This document shows positions 1 through 12,267 of a stretch of DNA of 64,000 bases, in pieces. The translations under genes and the position numbers were made by a program. Location: positions 45,619,442 through 45,683,441 of the forward strand of contig LS997566.1 of NCBI GenBank assembly GCA_000469685.2, in the 5' to 3' direction. Position 1 is the stretch's first letter. The number at the start of each line of letters is the position of its first letter. The DNA is from Haemonchus contortus (taxonomy: Eukaryota; Nematoda; Chromadorea; Rhabditida; Trichostrongylidae). A model generated the notes under the pieces. That model was not told the DNA's origin. It did no database searches and saw only the letters and a program-made list of their open reading frames with translations.

Positions 1-3000
1 TTTGCAAAGATCCAGGCGGGTATAAGGAAAACGAAGACTAGAAGAAGCAGGCAAACAGTAGCCAAGTGAAACATCTGGAAACATTACCAAGGGTATCGGA
101 CAGAAAGATAAAAACGCTTGGAACTACAGATGTGCATCAAATGATTGTAAACTACCCACGAGAAAATGAACTCACAACGCTAGTGTCAAACAACACGGAA
201 ACAACATTAGAACTCACTTGAATATGGCCTTCATGGAAGATATGAGCCAATCGTTTGTTTAAAAATCCTCGCAGAATCTGAGACGGCTTTTTGAGACGAG
301 CTACAATAGCTGAGAGAAGAGCCAGAGTAAGGGGAATTCCTAAAATCCGCTATAGTAGCTTTGAGGAACGGACAAAACGACCATTGTCGAAGAGAACTAC
401 TTTAAAAAAATACAAAAGAGAGCTTAATTCTTGCATACCGATCATGCAATAGACGATAGTAAAAAGCTTTCCATGCTCTGTTCTTGGTGACACTCTGCCA
501 TAGCCTGTAAAAGTAAAGGAAATATATCAAACAAGGAAAGCATTAAAAAACCGAACATAGAAAAAAAGAACTAACAAAGTGAAATATAGTTCAAAGGCTT
601 CAGAAATCATTTTTGCAGCCAGACTTAGATATCAGCGCCTAAACTAGAAAAAGTCGTCAGAATCTGAACAGAGTATAAACTCACTGCATTCGCGGAGCGG
701 CTGCAGTGAGCTTATACTCTGCTAAGGGTTGGAACGATTGGGCGGCTCTTTCTGATATTGGGTGAATGCAATCATGAAGCATGTAATCAGGAACAGGCTT
801 TTCCATTTACAACCCAAGACAACGGTTTCGATCACTCATCCATTCGTATTTTCAGAAAGAAGCATCTTGGAGTAACAATCCAATGGGTTACAATATTATC
901 AGTAACTCAGAGATAATCCTATGAAGCCACCACAGTATTTTTGAATTTTTTAGAACAATTTTGAATACATTGGCCCTGCATATGCCTGCTCAGTGGAAGA
1001 AGCGAGAAAAATAGAATTATCCTTACCTACGGTGCTGATGAGCGTACCGGCAAAGAAAAATGCTTGACCAAAAGACCAATTTGGTGAACTGGTAACATTT
1101 TTCTCCATCCAAATTCCATTCAGAGCAGCATCACGAATGTCGGCAAATAGTCGATCGATTTCAGCTTCTAAAACAATATACAGTTAACGAGATATATACA
1201 AACAAACGAAATAATTTGAATGCATTTCTTGCAAAACAGCTATTACTCCTTCACCGCAATGTCGTGCTCCTATCGAAATGGCTCAGGGCAGTAGCTGGCT
1301 GCTTCCATACTTCGACTTGCGCGCCGGCTCGCAGTTGGACACGGCCGTACATTTAGAAGTGGAGTGCGAGCGGCTATGCGCGACGGTGGTCCTACCCAAG
1401 CGTGTGAAGGCAGCCATCCTCGATTCGCGGTATCGATCGGTTCCCGCTGCTGTCTTACGCTTGGATAGGACCGCTGTCGCGCATAGCCGCTCGCACTCCA
1501 CTTCTAAATGTACGGCCGTGTCCAACTGCGAGCCGACGCGCAAGTCGAAGTATGGAAGCAGCCACTCCCGGTATATACAAAGCGCTGAACGCAAAAGCGT
1601 CATCACTGGATCGAAAGCGGCTGCATGGCTTTCATACTAATAAAGCACATGATATTAGGCGATCTGTGGAGCCACTCTCCTAAGTGGAAACATGAATTTG
1701 AACTTGGTACAAGGTACCACATATCTTTTATAGTGAGATTTTTCGTTTCTTATTGATTTTTGTTTCTTCTCTCTACAAGATATTTTAAATTTAAGTCTGT
1801 ACCAGGCGCTACGGCCGGGGATAATTCGTACCAAAATTTACTGAATGAGTTTCTGTTTCAGCTGCAAGTAGTCGTTCGTAGCCGATCTACGAAAAAATAA
1901 CCATGAAGGCCTTCATTCGAGAGACGGGCGCTAGGATCGCTTCTGTGTAATCATTTCACCGCACGCGGCTGTCGCGACTACTTGTTCCGCCGTTATTACA
2001 GCTCTAGCGTTGTGCGATCGCTTTTTTTAAGTGTGATTCTACTGTTAGTTCTATTGTTCCTGTATTTCTTACCCGCTGCTACACTCCGTCACATTCCTTC
2101 GCGCGCGACGGCCCTCTCGTCGCGACGCGACAATTTCGATCCCACTGCACCACGCTCCTTCCTTTCCATCATAAAGCTCAAAGACTCCATTAACTAGAAG
2201 TCCGTGAGGCACTCGATCTATTTGATCCCATAAGGGCTTACTTGAATATGAGTCCCCATACCCGTGAATCATCAAATCATAGCTAAATCGTTCCAAACTC
2301 ACCACTAACCCCCGTGGCATCTTTGAATCGTTGTACAGCAACAATCAAATTCTCCCTGGTTCGAATTTCATTATCTAGTTCTAGTCCCATGAAGAGGAAT
2401 GCACCTCCGATGAGGTAGATAATGAGAAGAACTGTGGCAACAATGATAGTACGACACCGCACCTCTGATTTCATTTATAGGCCTGTAAGGTCAACACACA
2501 GCGTGCATCACAAAGTTGCCATATATTCTTGTCTCACTGAGATCGAATAAGCGAGGAATTACGAGTACGAAAAAAAAAAATTGATTTGTTGGACAAGAAT
2601 AACAAAGGAAATATGCTTAGATTCACTCAAGATTGCATGGTAAACAACAAGGTTACATTCAGACGGGCTGTTGCGACGCGGTCCAGCATACTACAAAAAC
2701 ACGGCACCGCTGTTACTTCAGGAATCCATATAAAAACATAGGAAATGGAAACGGAACCAGGAATTCTGAACAATATTGTATACAAAGATTGAGCTTTGTG
2801 GATATGTGACCTACATTATGAAATGCATGGAACCTCATGTATATCCGAAGAGCGGATATCGATTACTTGCGCGTGAAATCAATATCCTATTCTATACTGC
2901 AAGTACGCGTCATGCAAGCAAAATGTGACATCATACCAGAATGAGCAAAAAACCTATCTAGAAAACAAGCAATAAAGTTATCTGCTGCACCACTTATTCG

Positions 3001-6000
3001 TAGCGATTTTCGGAATTTCGAAGTTAATGGCTTATCAAGTATTGAACACAAAATTTGGCGAGAAAATAAAAAAAAAACACTCAAAAACGGTTCCAAACGG
3101 GGTTTTGCTCAGAAGACCTACAGAGGCACTGGTGATCAATGTTATTGACGCCGTCCGACCAAAATAGCACCGTCCTGGCCATCTGACAAATAGCCTTATC
3201 AGCCCAGTGATCAAGGTTTATTTGTTGAAAGTCGACCACAAAGCAGTAGAACCGCTTCCTAAGAGATCTGCGAAGGTCCAATTTTTAAGGGTTCACAAAG
3301 TTCTTATAGAGTTAAATAAAAGTTAGTAGTGAAAAGAAAGCGGAATCAACTTATTAGCTGCCATCTAACTGAACAAACAATCCAGTAATAGTTATTTAAT
3401 TGACTGAATATCTATTAAATATCCTATCGGAAGGTAAATTTAGGAAAAAGTTCACCTCAAAACTCGAGACCATCTCAAATCCCTTTGTGAGAAGAATGAA
3501 AAGTGGATGTATTCGTTTTTTCATATATTCATTTATAAAAGACGATAAAAATGACACGAGAAAAAGAAAGATTTCAAATAAATAAGGAAATAACGAATGA
3601 ATGTGAAGAAACATGAAAGAGTAAGATATTAAAGTGCTGAAAGATTCAAATAATAAGTTAGAGATCATCCCGGACCATTCCAAGTCAGATGAGGGTAATA
3701 AATAAAAATTGAAGACCCGGTCAACAGCCCATACCTATCCGGCCGGTCTGATTGACCGAGGGAGGTCAATAACTGCTAATTTGATCTGACAATTAAATTT
3801 ACAATGAAAGATAAATATAAAATCCTGATTGCCACTGCATGCCTTTACCCTCTTTTTCTCTTTGGTGACATGCTTGACCACAGCTTATTACTTTAATTCT
3901 ATTGCTCTTACCAATTAGTGGTGAGGGGCAGAACCAATATGAAATTTTAATTTTCACTTTTCGCAGGGTCTTCAGTCCTTGGACTTCACTCAGATTGAAT
4001 TCATTTCACTTTATACTTAGATCCTATGATAAAGTTCTGTAAATCATGCGGACAGTAGGTGACTGTTGTGTAAGATGCCTCAAAATCATATCCAAGATGA
4101 AAGTAGTGAGTTCAAAAGAAGAACCCTAGAGAATATCAGGTAGGAGAAACTTGAAATAAGGAAAAAACAAACGAGGTTGAAGCAAAATGAGCCGATAAGC
4201 GGAGTGGATTTCAAAAATGGAAGCTATGGGAAGATAAAAAATGAGTATTGGAAAGTGAAAGAACGCTCAGACCAAACACTATGACTTTTTACGAAGTTTG
4301 CCATGAAAATTCAGAAAATTTTCTAAGAATTTTTTAGCCCGGTCAAAAACTACCAGAAGCTTAGGACAAAGGGTTAGCATGAAGTAGTCTTGTATTTCCC
4401 GAAAGGTAACTTAGGACTTCTCGCTTGCACTGAATCCTGTCTTGTTCGGTGAAGCCACTTCTAGCACTCCAGAGTTGGCTGATAGGCATAAGCCCTCTAC
4501 TGGGGAGAACCGTGACTCGAGCATTGGATAGTCTCTGCTAGGCAGCGCAGCAAAGTTGGTATGGGACGGCACCACCTTCAATTGTGTCTTTGATCCTGAT
4601 CGATGATTAGATGTATGGCGTAATCCAAGGAGTTTTGTAGAATCAACCATTTTGCTCATAATCTCTCCAGAACAAGACGACAGCTGTTGATTTTTCAGAG
4701 AATTTCTCAAATTATAGTGATTGTTGGATTAACTCACCCTCAACACCAGCAGCCAGTAATCTCTCCGTCCATTGCTCTCGATATTCCCAATGTGTTTCTC
4801 GTTCTATTCTTTCCAACGGATATTCCAGCCTGGAAAATTCGATAAACCACATCCTGTTAGTGAAGGCTAAGAACCGCCTGTCAACGGATTGAGCCACTCA
4901 TCGATTTTACAGCTTTTCAAAGAACAGCCTTGAAACTTTTATTTTGCTACCTATTTATGAGTAACAAGACAGAACAACAGTGAAAATTCCACTCATCAAA
5001 AACAGCGACTCATCTCTAACCAGCGCTCCTGCAGACTACGCCGCGCATTCAGCTATCGCTAAGAAATGCATGAAAAACTCATCCGCATAATCAATCAATC
5101 GATTATTTACAAAAAATGGAAGATTGTCTTGATCCGATCCATGAACCAAAGTGTCTGTATCTTAAATATAAATACATATGTGCAGCAAAGGTATGTTGTG
5201 AAGCTGCCTTACCTTCCTTACCTCGAACCAAACGCATCTTATCCGAGTTCCTTTTAACATAAGCCAGGTACTATGGAAAGGTTTTTCTGGAGCTCTCTTC
5301 GATCGAATCTCTTAGTTGGAAATGGGAACATGATAATAAAAAAGAAACTCACCTTACAAACACGATGGCTCCGATGAGCAGATAGACAAGCATCACTAAG
5401 CCACCGATGTAAAGCCGGCCGTTTGTGTCCCGCATCCGTCCTTCCATTCCCGAAACAACCTGAAAAACCCGAAGCTTGTGCTTCAAAAAAAATAAAAGGA
5501 GAAAGTGTTTGGCGTTAATCAATCCCGTCTGAGAGATACGTCCCCGCACTCGTCTTCCGTTCAGAATCGTAGTGGCGCAGTGAGTGCATATGGGGCCCAT
5601 ACAACGACTTGCGGTGGCCAGCCGATGTACAAGTCAGTGCTTTTATCCTCCCAGACTAGTCTGGTACCCATTAACCGATCCCCGGAGGGTAGAAGGCGGA
5701 TATCGGTCCTCGAACCTCTGACCATGCGTGTGGGATAGTGTGCCACTTACCACTACACCACCTCCGCCCCCTTCCCGATATACGAAATCTTTTTCCGAAT
5801 TTTTCACCATTGCAAAAGGAGCCTCTATCTCTAATAAAAAAAGCAAGTTTTATTTCCCGTACCTCGTGCAAACTGCGGCATTTCTAACTCATTCATTCAC
5901 CCATTTCGACCATATTTTTGATGTAACCCCCCTCCCCCTTTGAACTAAATTGCACAGTCCATACTAAAAGAGCGACTAACTGTTCCCTGGGTCTACTGGC

Positions 6001-6430
6001 AATCATAGTAACCCCGACCAGGGTAAAAAAGGTCCCTTATTCAGTCCAGAGCAGCACCCATGTCGTTCTTCCAACAACATTAGTACAACGTGTAACCGCC
6101 ATAAAACTCCCTTTACGGCCGAGTTCAGCCAGACTTCAGCTGATTAAGGAGATGGGTGATGTGGCAGCGTGGGACATCTCCCGAGGGAGTACATAGTCTA
6201 GGTTCGCAGAGGTACCTAATGAAGTGCACTACATGTTTCTCAGATGTCAAACTGCGACCGAAAAACACTTTAGGTGCATCAGCCATTATCCGTTGGTATT
6301 ATAGAATCGCAGAATAAATAAACAATAAACGTAAACTGTAATTGAATAAACTCACCTTATTATGTAAGGAGAAAATTTCAAGCCCCATGTCTGCCCTATG
6401 GTGTTACTTCCAGAACCACAGAAGAATTGT
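1..6430 (-). CDS. K2P (TWK-type) two-pore-domain potassium channel, 5' part, truncated by the window edge
   Basis: Predicted plasma-membrane potassium leak channel. Exons with matching phases: 6356-6430 (ATG at 6388, 11 codons), 5353-5459, 4738-4829, 1027-1167, 439-504, 218-339 and 1-74, giving 211 residues before the window ends. M1 lies at about residues 26-47 and closes with RLE. A charged extracellular cap helix (about 49-90) follows, then an NVT glycosylation site (101), pore helix [10 protein letters not shown] and filter STVGYG (about 122-127, split between two exons), M2 with [11 protein letters not shown], a basic loop, and the start of M3 (about 188-211). The second pore and M4 lie left of base 1. 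The first exon follows a tttttcag acceptor 42 bases before the ATG, which suggests SL trans-splicing or a noncoding first exon. The K2P call rests on the order M1, cap, P1, M2, M3 and is very secure; I cannot name the exact twk orthologue. Confidence 0.95.
1296..1564. repeat. Large imperfect palindrome (foldback/MITE-like) in a K2P intron
   Basis: Arms at about 1296-1414 and 1446-1564 are inverted copies with few mismatches, separated by about 30 bases. Both arms contain the segment around tggctgcttccatacttcg. As a result the two strands translate to nearly the same peptide, which is an artefact of the palindrome. An RNA copy would form a hairpin of over 100 bp. No transposase or target duplication was identified. 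Confidence 0.85.
1565..4737. other. K2P intron sequence
   Basis: Apart from the alternative first exon at 2303-2482, this intron shows AT-rich sequence without further exons that I can support. A 14-base perfect palindrome (atgaaggccttcat) sits at 1903-1916. Short open frames here lack splice context and codon bias. Confidence 0.6.
2303..2482 (-). CDS. Alternative first exon of the K2P channel, encoding a different M1 helix
   Basis: This exon begins 8 bases before an ATG (2472-2474), just after a ccttacag acceptor, and ends in phase 1 at a gtgagt donor. It encodes 57 codons: a short basic N-terminus (MKSEVRCRT), a hydrophobic helix (about residues 9-30) ending in GLE as K2P M1 helices do, and a charged cap-helix segment (NEIRTRENL). 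The phase is the same as that of exon 4738-4829, so either can join exon 1027-1167 and give ...EAEIDRLF. The short leader after a 3' splice site fits an internal promoter with SL trans-splicing. The exon lies inside the intron between 4738 and 1167, so it is an alternative 5' end and not a separate gene. Transcript evidence was not available. Confidence 0.85.
5480..5771 (-). mobile_element. tRNA-derived SINE with A and B boxes, inside a K2P intron
   Basis: Read on the minus strand, the element starts at 5771 with a tRNA-like head. The A box TGGTGTAGTGG lies at 5750-5760 and the B box GGTTCGAGGACC at 5705-5716, 33 bases apart as in a pol III promoter. A body shared with other copies follows (agtctggtacc, tgtacaagtcagtgc, cttgcggtggccagcc), and the end is T-rich near 5480-5510. 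It sits between K2P exons 1 and 2 and ends just upstream of the exon 2 acceptor at 5460. This is one of the best-preserved copies here. Confidence 0.8.
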
Positions 6431-6432
6431 CT

Positions 6433-7110
6433 GAAAAAGAGTAATGAAATAGTTGTAATAATTTCGAAATAGTACGAGCAATGCGGAATCAAAATTTCAC
6501 CTAACTGTTGAAATTGTTATTAAAAGGACGATTAAGCGGAAGGGTAGAAAAGGCATACAAAAATATAATCAAAGAATTTAATAAGTGTATTGAACATTCG
6601 CTAATCCACCTCAAGAGTTAGAACCTGAGTTCCAATGAACACGAAGCAACACTACTAGCCTTTTGACCACGGCCTACCCAAAATATTCCACTCTTTTTAC
6701 AAAGCATACGGTGAGGCACGATGGTAATTGGCGTTCCCACTGTGAAGCTGGAGTTCAAAAATACATAAAAATATAAATGAAAAATTGAACATAAGCTGCA
6801 AAAATCGTTTTTTCAAAGTTACAATTTTGAAACAGTGCAAAGTTGAAGAACTGCACATAACATTCCTGAGCATTAGAAGATAGCCTTGAAAATCCGTAGC
6901 TGTTTCATTACGGACAATTTTCACAACTGACCCACAGAATGAAAAAGTCGCCAAGTAATGTAGTCCATCGATGGGTTTGAAAACACTCATGCATTTGCTC
7001 CGTATTTTATGATGGAAGCATGTAATTCTAGTAAAGTAGTAAAGAAAAAAACAAGAAAGAAATCCTGTCAGATTTTTGCACTTTTTATTGCCCTTTGTCC
7101 ATAAAGGATG
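6433..7110. other. No gene seen upstream of the K2P channel
   Basis: AT-rich sequence that should contain the distal promoter of the minus-strand channel gene. No RNA gene, transposon end or convincing exon was recognised. The open frame at 6697-6990 lacks splice signals and known motifs. Confidence 0.5.
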
Positions 7111-7118
7111 ATGTTTTA

Positions 7119-7345
7119 GACGTTAATCAATCCCGTTTTGGGGATGAGCCCTAAACTCGACCTTCAGAAATTTAGAGAAAGTTTGAATGCGTATAAGGCT
7201 TACACAATGACTTATGGTGGACAGCAGATGTTCACGTCAAAGCTATTGTCATCCCTAATGAATTTGGTATAAATTAACCGATCTCGGGGGGATAGGGGGA
7301 ATGGTTGGCCTGAGCAATCCAGGGTTCGACCTCCGCACAGCAAGT
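7119..7345 (-). mobile_element. tRNA-derived SINE, diverged copy
   Basis: It shares the order of the better copies: a gttaatcaatcccg tail, an actcgaccttcagaa segment, a cttatggtggacagcagatg segment, and a decayed B box (GGTCGAACCC on the minus strand near 7325). The A box is not recognisable, so the copy is probably inactive. Confidence 0.6.
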
Positions 7346-7639
7346 TTCTGAATGCGATATTAGCAATTCTGTCGTGAGGAAAGATAGGGAAAGATAAAGG
7401 GATAAAAGAAAAACAGGGTTGTGGAGAGGGTCGAGGCATGCTTTCGCATTACTGGTAAAACTCTGAAGTTTTCAAAGGCTTTCCGCTTATAAATCATTCA
7501 TGTCTGAGCTTCTACGCTCTTAGCCACTTGCACTATACCGAACTAAAATTAGAACTATTGCGCAAATAACAAAGAATGAGCAGGTAGAATCTTGAAAAGT
7601 TCATGTCGACATGATTCCATACTTTTTATTTGAAGTCTC

Positions 7640-7890
7640 ACACGCACGATCAGGGCTTCAAATCCTGGATCGATGCCCGCCCAGGCCAGCCAAGCCTTTC
7701 ATCCCTCCGGGTTCGGTGATTAGGTACCAGTATCGTCTGGGAGGATAAAAGTCTGACTTGCACATCGGCTGGCCACCGCAAGTCATTGTATAGGCCACAT
7801 ACGCACTCATTACGCCACTACGATTCTGAATGGAAGTCGAGTGCGGGGCGCATCCCTCAGACGGGACTGATTACAGCCAGAAACTTTATC
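7640..7890 (+). mobile_element. tRNA-derived SINE, plus orientation
   Basis: The B-box-like GGCTTCAAATCC lies near 7657-7668. The conserved body follows (ctgggaggataaaag, gacttgcacatcggctgg, gattctgaatggaagtcgag), and the tail ends in gggactgatta with a T-rich stretch. It is oriented opposite to the copies at 5480 and 7119, so three copies lie within 2.4 kb. Confidence 0.7.
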
Positions 7891-10800
7891 CTTATCCTTT
7901 ATTATCTAGATGGGAAGGAGAAGTGTTGTGGGGACTACCCTGCTGTCAACCGTTCTAGAATCGATTCTGGGTTCACTGTTCAGGTCACATACGCATTACA
8001 AACGCCATCACGATTTTGAATCGAACTGGAACGCCAGGCTCATCCCCAGCCATGAACAGGCTAAACTTAGAGGTCTCTACATTTCTTATTACCTATTTAC
8101 ATTTGTGAATATTTATGCAACTTACATTTGAAGGTGAAAAAATAATTTCGATAGCCAATAGACTCTTCACTTTGTTTTGTTTTATTCAAACATATATTTG
8201 AAAAATTCAGGAAAAAAAAATTAAAATTTAGAATTCTAAAATGGATCCTTTACTTCCATTTATTCTACTTTCTTAGTTTATGAAACTACGATTTCTCCCA
8301 TCACCATGAAGGACTAATCAGAACTCTCGAGTAGCCTTCATGGAAAAACCCTACTGAGCTCCACTCAGAATCCCGCACGAAGGAATTCTGAATGAATCCT
8401 CTCCTTCGCGCAATTGATTACTTCCACAAGAGTAACCCGATATAGCTGGTAGGTGATAAATAACCCAGAAGCGGATATTTTCTGTTCTCAGCCCGGCTCT
8501 CTTAGCGCTATTGGCCCCTCATAACGAGGGGAATCAATCGCCTCTCCCTGAATCCGGGTCGAGTATCCGGAAATTTCCCATTATCCTCCATTGCTACTCA
8601 TGGACAGGAAGTATGGGTGGAAAGAATGCGTTGGATAAAAAACATGATGAATAGAGTATAGCAAAGAATGGATGAAAGGAGGCTAACAAGAGGATGGAGA
8701 AATATTTCAGTTTTTCTTATTATTCTTTAATTTCTATGATTATCTTAAGGTAGAATCCAAATGCCCAGTTGAATGAACTACTTTCAGCTGCTGCTCTAAC
8801 TTGAGCAGAGCCTAATAAATGAATAAGTAAGTGACAAATGAATAAATCAGAGTGATGAAAGGTTTGAGTGAGAAAGTATACCAGAATTCTGCAAAACATC
8901 TTCAGACGGGATGCTCGATTTAAGCAGTTTGCGCCTCTATACTTACTTTTTACTGGGTAAAACCAAAAGCATATTCAATGGAAATCAACGAAGTCAATAA
9001 AAAAGGTTTTACCTAAAAGAATTAGTGATAAAAAATTTTTATATTGTATTTATTCAAGATGTGACCACAGCTTTGTCTGAACAAAATAACGAGAATACTG
9101 AAGGAGGAACTTTCTAGCCACATGTTGGATCTTGATATTCGAACTCGCCTTCGCTAAGAGTGACTTTTGCCACGCCCCTTCAAAACAACACTTGAACCGC
9201 GTATAGCAGCAATTTTGATTTTTTGAGGCGATTTCCTTTTTGTAATTCAATTCTTTAAGACGAAAGTGGTACATCTTCTAGAGAACCTCCTGCAGACATT
9301 TTGAAAAGGAACACTGAAAACGCGTTTAAAGTAAACCGTTCAAGGTAATAGGTGAGACTCCTACCCTTTACTCAGGTAAGAAAGCAGTAAGACAAATCGA
9401 CTAATCCCAGAAAACGCTAACAAAACGAAATCAACAAATTGTTAGCCTTAATTGAAAGCAAACAAATGTTCTAGCGATAGACAACTTCCATATTCCCTCC
9501 CTTCCGTTCTGTCGGGCCACTCAACCCCCACTGGACGGAAGGATAGGAGGACTATGGGAGTTCAGGGTTGTGGAGCTATCGAATAAAACTGCACCTTTGG
9601 ACCAACAAACTTTTATTTTTAAATTTATTTATGTTTGTTCAGTACGCTGTAAACACAGCATTAAAATGGGAAACATAGGGAATGTAAAAAGAGGAAAAAC
9701 GAAACGTCAGATTTCATTTCGCTAGGACAAGCAAGTTTCTACGGAAAATCATAACTTCCGCCTTTAGAGACCTAAAGGGACCAAGTTTAGATAAAACAAA
9801 GGTGCCGAGTTTCATTACTGATAACAGTCGAGTAGGATTGATAACTAGTGATAAGGGCTGATAAGGTGTCATAGAAGGCAAGAACCACTAGGCTTGGTAC
9901 GACCATCTAAGTTTAATTGAAGCTTGAGCACTCAAGCAGAGGTAGTTAGGGATCGCAACAGAGTGAAAGAGAACGGGATTCGGCTTGTGGCTTCAGAAGC
10001 AAGATCTAGTCCGTTCCAAGGCTATGTTTTGATTGAACGGGTACGACGATAGGACCGAAAAACTGAAAAGGAGTCGTTGGTTACGGTAACACTTGGTGCA
10101 CGGCCCAACGATGTTAACTGAAATGCAACAACTGTCAAGCCTTCGTTGCGACTCTGACTGCCAGTAATCCATGGCCATCTCACAAAAAACTAGAAAAATG
10201 TGGTCGTAAATTGAAGATGTCGTAGGTAATGGGGTTTTCGAGGACTTGAATAAAACAGGATTGCCTCGGGAGTATCTCCCCAGTTCAGTTATGGCCACGC
10301 CTATTATGTGGCATGAACTCTACAGCTGACATTTTGCATTGCTGGGCAATTATATAAAAACGGTGACAAATATGTCGGAAAAATGTTCACCACGACAGAA
10401 ATCCTGATGCTCTGGAGAAATTTCAAGCCACGGTGCTTTCACAGGAGTGGAGTAATGGCTGGAGGGTGGCGCACCGCCTTCCAAAGCACGCATTCTGAGA
10501 AGACTGGTTCTGCGAATTCTGTACTGACCATAAATGATGCCTTAGCTTTCGAGTATTTTATTTAAGGAGTACCATAGTGAAGAACGTCCCGAAAATGGCC
10601 TAATAAAAGCTCGAAATCTGCCAAACACGCCCACCAGCGTTCAGGTGGGCGGAGCTGACGAGCCCCAGGTTCTGTTGCGCTGTTTTTAGGCTGTGATAGC
10701 GCCATATCCGTTTTCCACAGATCAAAACAACTTTTAAGGTATAATCCGCGGGACCTACCAAACATGGAGTGCCTCAGCAAAGGTCCACAACTATCATCTC

Positions 10801-11129
10801 TCAAATTGCCAGATGTGATAATTAATAAAATTCCTACAGCTCAGTTATCAGAAAACCTTAGCCGTTACTGTAGAATCTGGAAATTATCAATCTCAATATA
10901 AATGTTTGATTATTTCAAGCAAAATTCTCTGGAAGATTTTCTATCGATAGGAGCCTATGGCCCTCAGAACCCCACATTGGGCACTGTCGAGTAGAGAAAC
11001 GTCCAGGAAAAGGCGGACTAAGGGCTTGAAAACCGGGCCGGGAAAAAACTGCACTCAACACTTCCAAGAAAGGACGTATTTAGCGGCTTCACTGAAGTTG
11101 ACATTATTCAAAATGGAGCGCGTTTGCTG
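7891..11129. other. Gene-poor region
   Basis: No exon with matching splice sites and codon bias was found. A short inverted repeat (ccatgaagg / ccttcatgg) sits near 8304-8338. The frames near 9993-10298 and 10562-10804 look like decayed repeat sequence and resemble no family that I know. Confidence 0.5.
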
Positions 11130-11420
11130 TTGGTGCAGTCAGCTGATATAGTCAAAGGCTAATACTCGCTGCACTGCAGCAACTAAATCTCGTCCTTTCA
11201 TCGCCATGACCTCGTCCATGTTCTTAGGAGAAGCTAGTTAAAAAGGTCATACTTTTGGGACTTCTGCGGTTTCTCTCATCTTCCTAGCCACCGGAGGACT
11301 TGTTGCATCGCATACATTCACCCGTCAACCAATACAGGTGCACAAAATCATACTAAGCTGTGCTTTTCAACAAGGTCGAATGATGAGCCATCTTTGAAGG
11401 TTTGATTAGCCGTGTCGAAT
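11130..11420 (+). repeat. Dispersed repeat, diverged third copy
   Basis: This segment weakly resembles the repeat at 12268-12645: tagtcaaaggctaatactcg, aactaaatctcgtcc, caccaatacaggtgcac and gctgtgcttttcaac occur in the same order. Divergence is high, so membership of the family is tentative. Confidence 0.35.
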
Positions 11421-12267
11421 CCAATCTCGATGCTTTGACGTAATCATTTTTCAAATCTTCGGATTTCTACGGCAAAGCTGTCGTTTGTTGTAGGCCTTGA
11501 GTGTCAAGTGCACTTGAGGTTCTATCAACGTCCGTCTGTTGATGACAGATCGCCAAGCTGAGTACCCATTTAGGGCGAATGCCATCCACCGTCGAACGGC
11601 TGCAATTTCTTGGAACGGATTGCAATCGGAATGTACAGAATTTAAGAGGTAATATTGCATTCTGATGGAAGAAATGAAAACCGATGTAATGGTTGGCACC
11701 AAGGGGACACGAAGCTTCGCTGAACACACCACTTCGATCCGTATTCGCAATTAAAAAAAAAATCGGAAGCAAAAAGTATCAAATGATAGAGACAGAAAGT
11801 AGAAGTCCTAGGAGAATAAGAGTGAGCATTGTGTACAATGTTATGAGAGCATACAAGTTTGTTTACTAAAGTTATTTAGACTTTGGTCAGTTTTGTTGCT
11901 CATCAGCGAAAGCCTGCTCGTGCAACAGGTAATAGAAATAACTTGATATAAAGAGGTTCACATAGAGATAAGCCGCGTATCTGACATCTATTTGGAATAA
12001 CAGGCTCAATTGAATGACGTAATTGATGTTCGACACACATTTTCTCAATGAAAGGTTAGGTGAAGGACAGAACCTTGGAGGATTCAAACCAACACCCATG
12101 GTTTCAGAATGGTAGCCTTGAAGGCAGAGTTCACGATGAAATGGTTTCTGAGAATTCCATATAATACGAATTCGAGACTCCCACATATACCATACCTGTC
12201 GCTATAAGGACGGAAAACGTCCCGGATAGCGCACAATAAGAAACAGAAATGGTATCGTGTGAATGCC

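Noticed and set aside
1278..1640. Open frames of 120 and 107 codons on opposite strands with almost the same peptide
   Set aside because: They arise because the DNA is a palindrome; there are no splice sites or motifs.
2283..2474. A second, separate K2P gene starting at 2474
   Set aside because: Its exon ends in the same phase as exon 4738-4829 and there is only one set of pore exons downstream, so an alternative first exon is simpler.
9993..10298. 101-codon minus-strand frame that might be a gene
   Set aside because: No phased splice sites, no codon bias and no recognisable motif.
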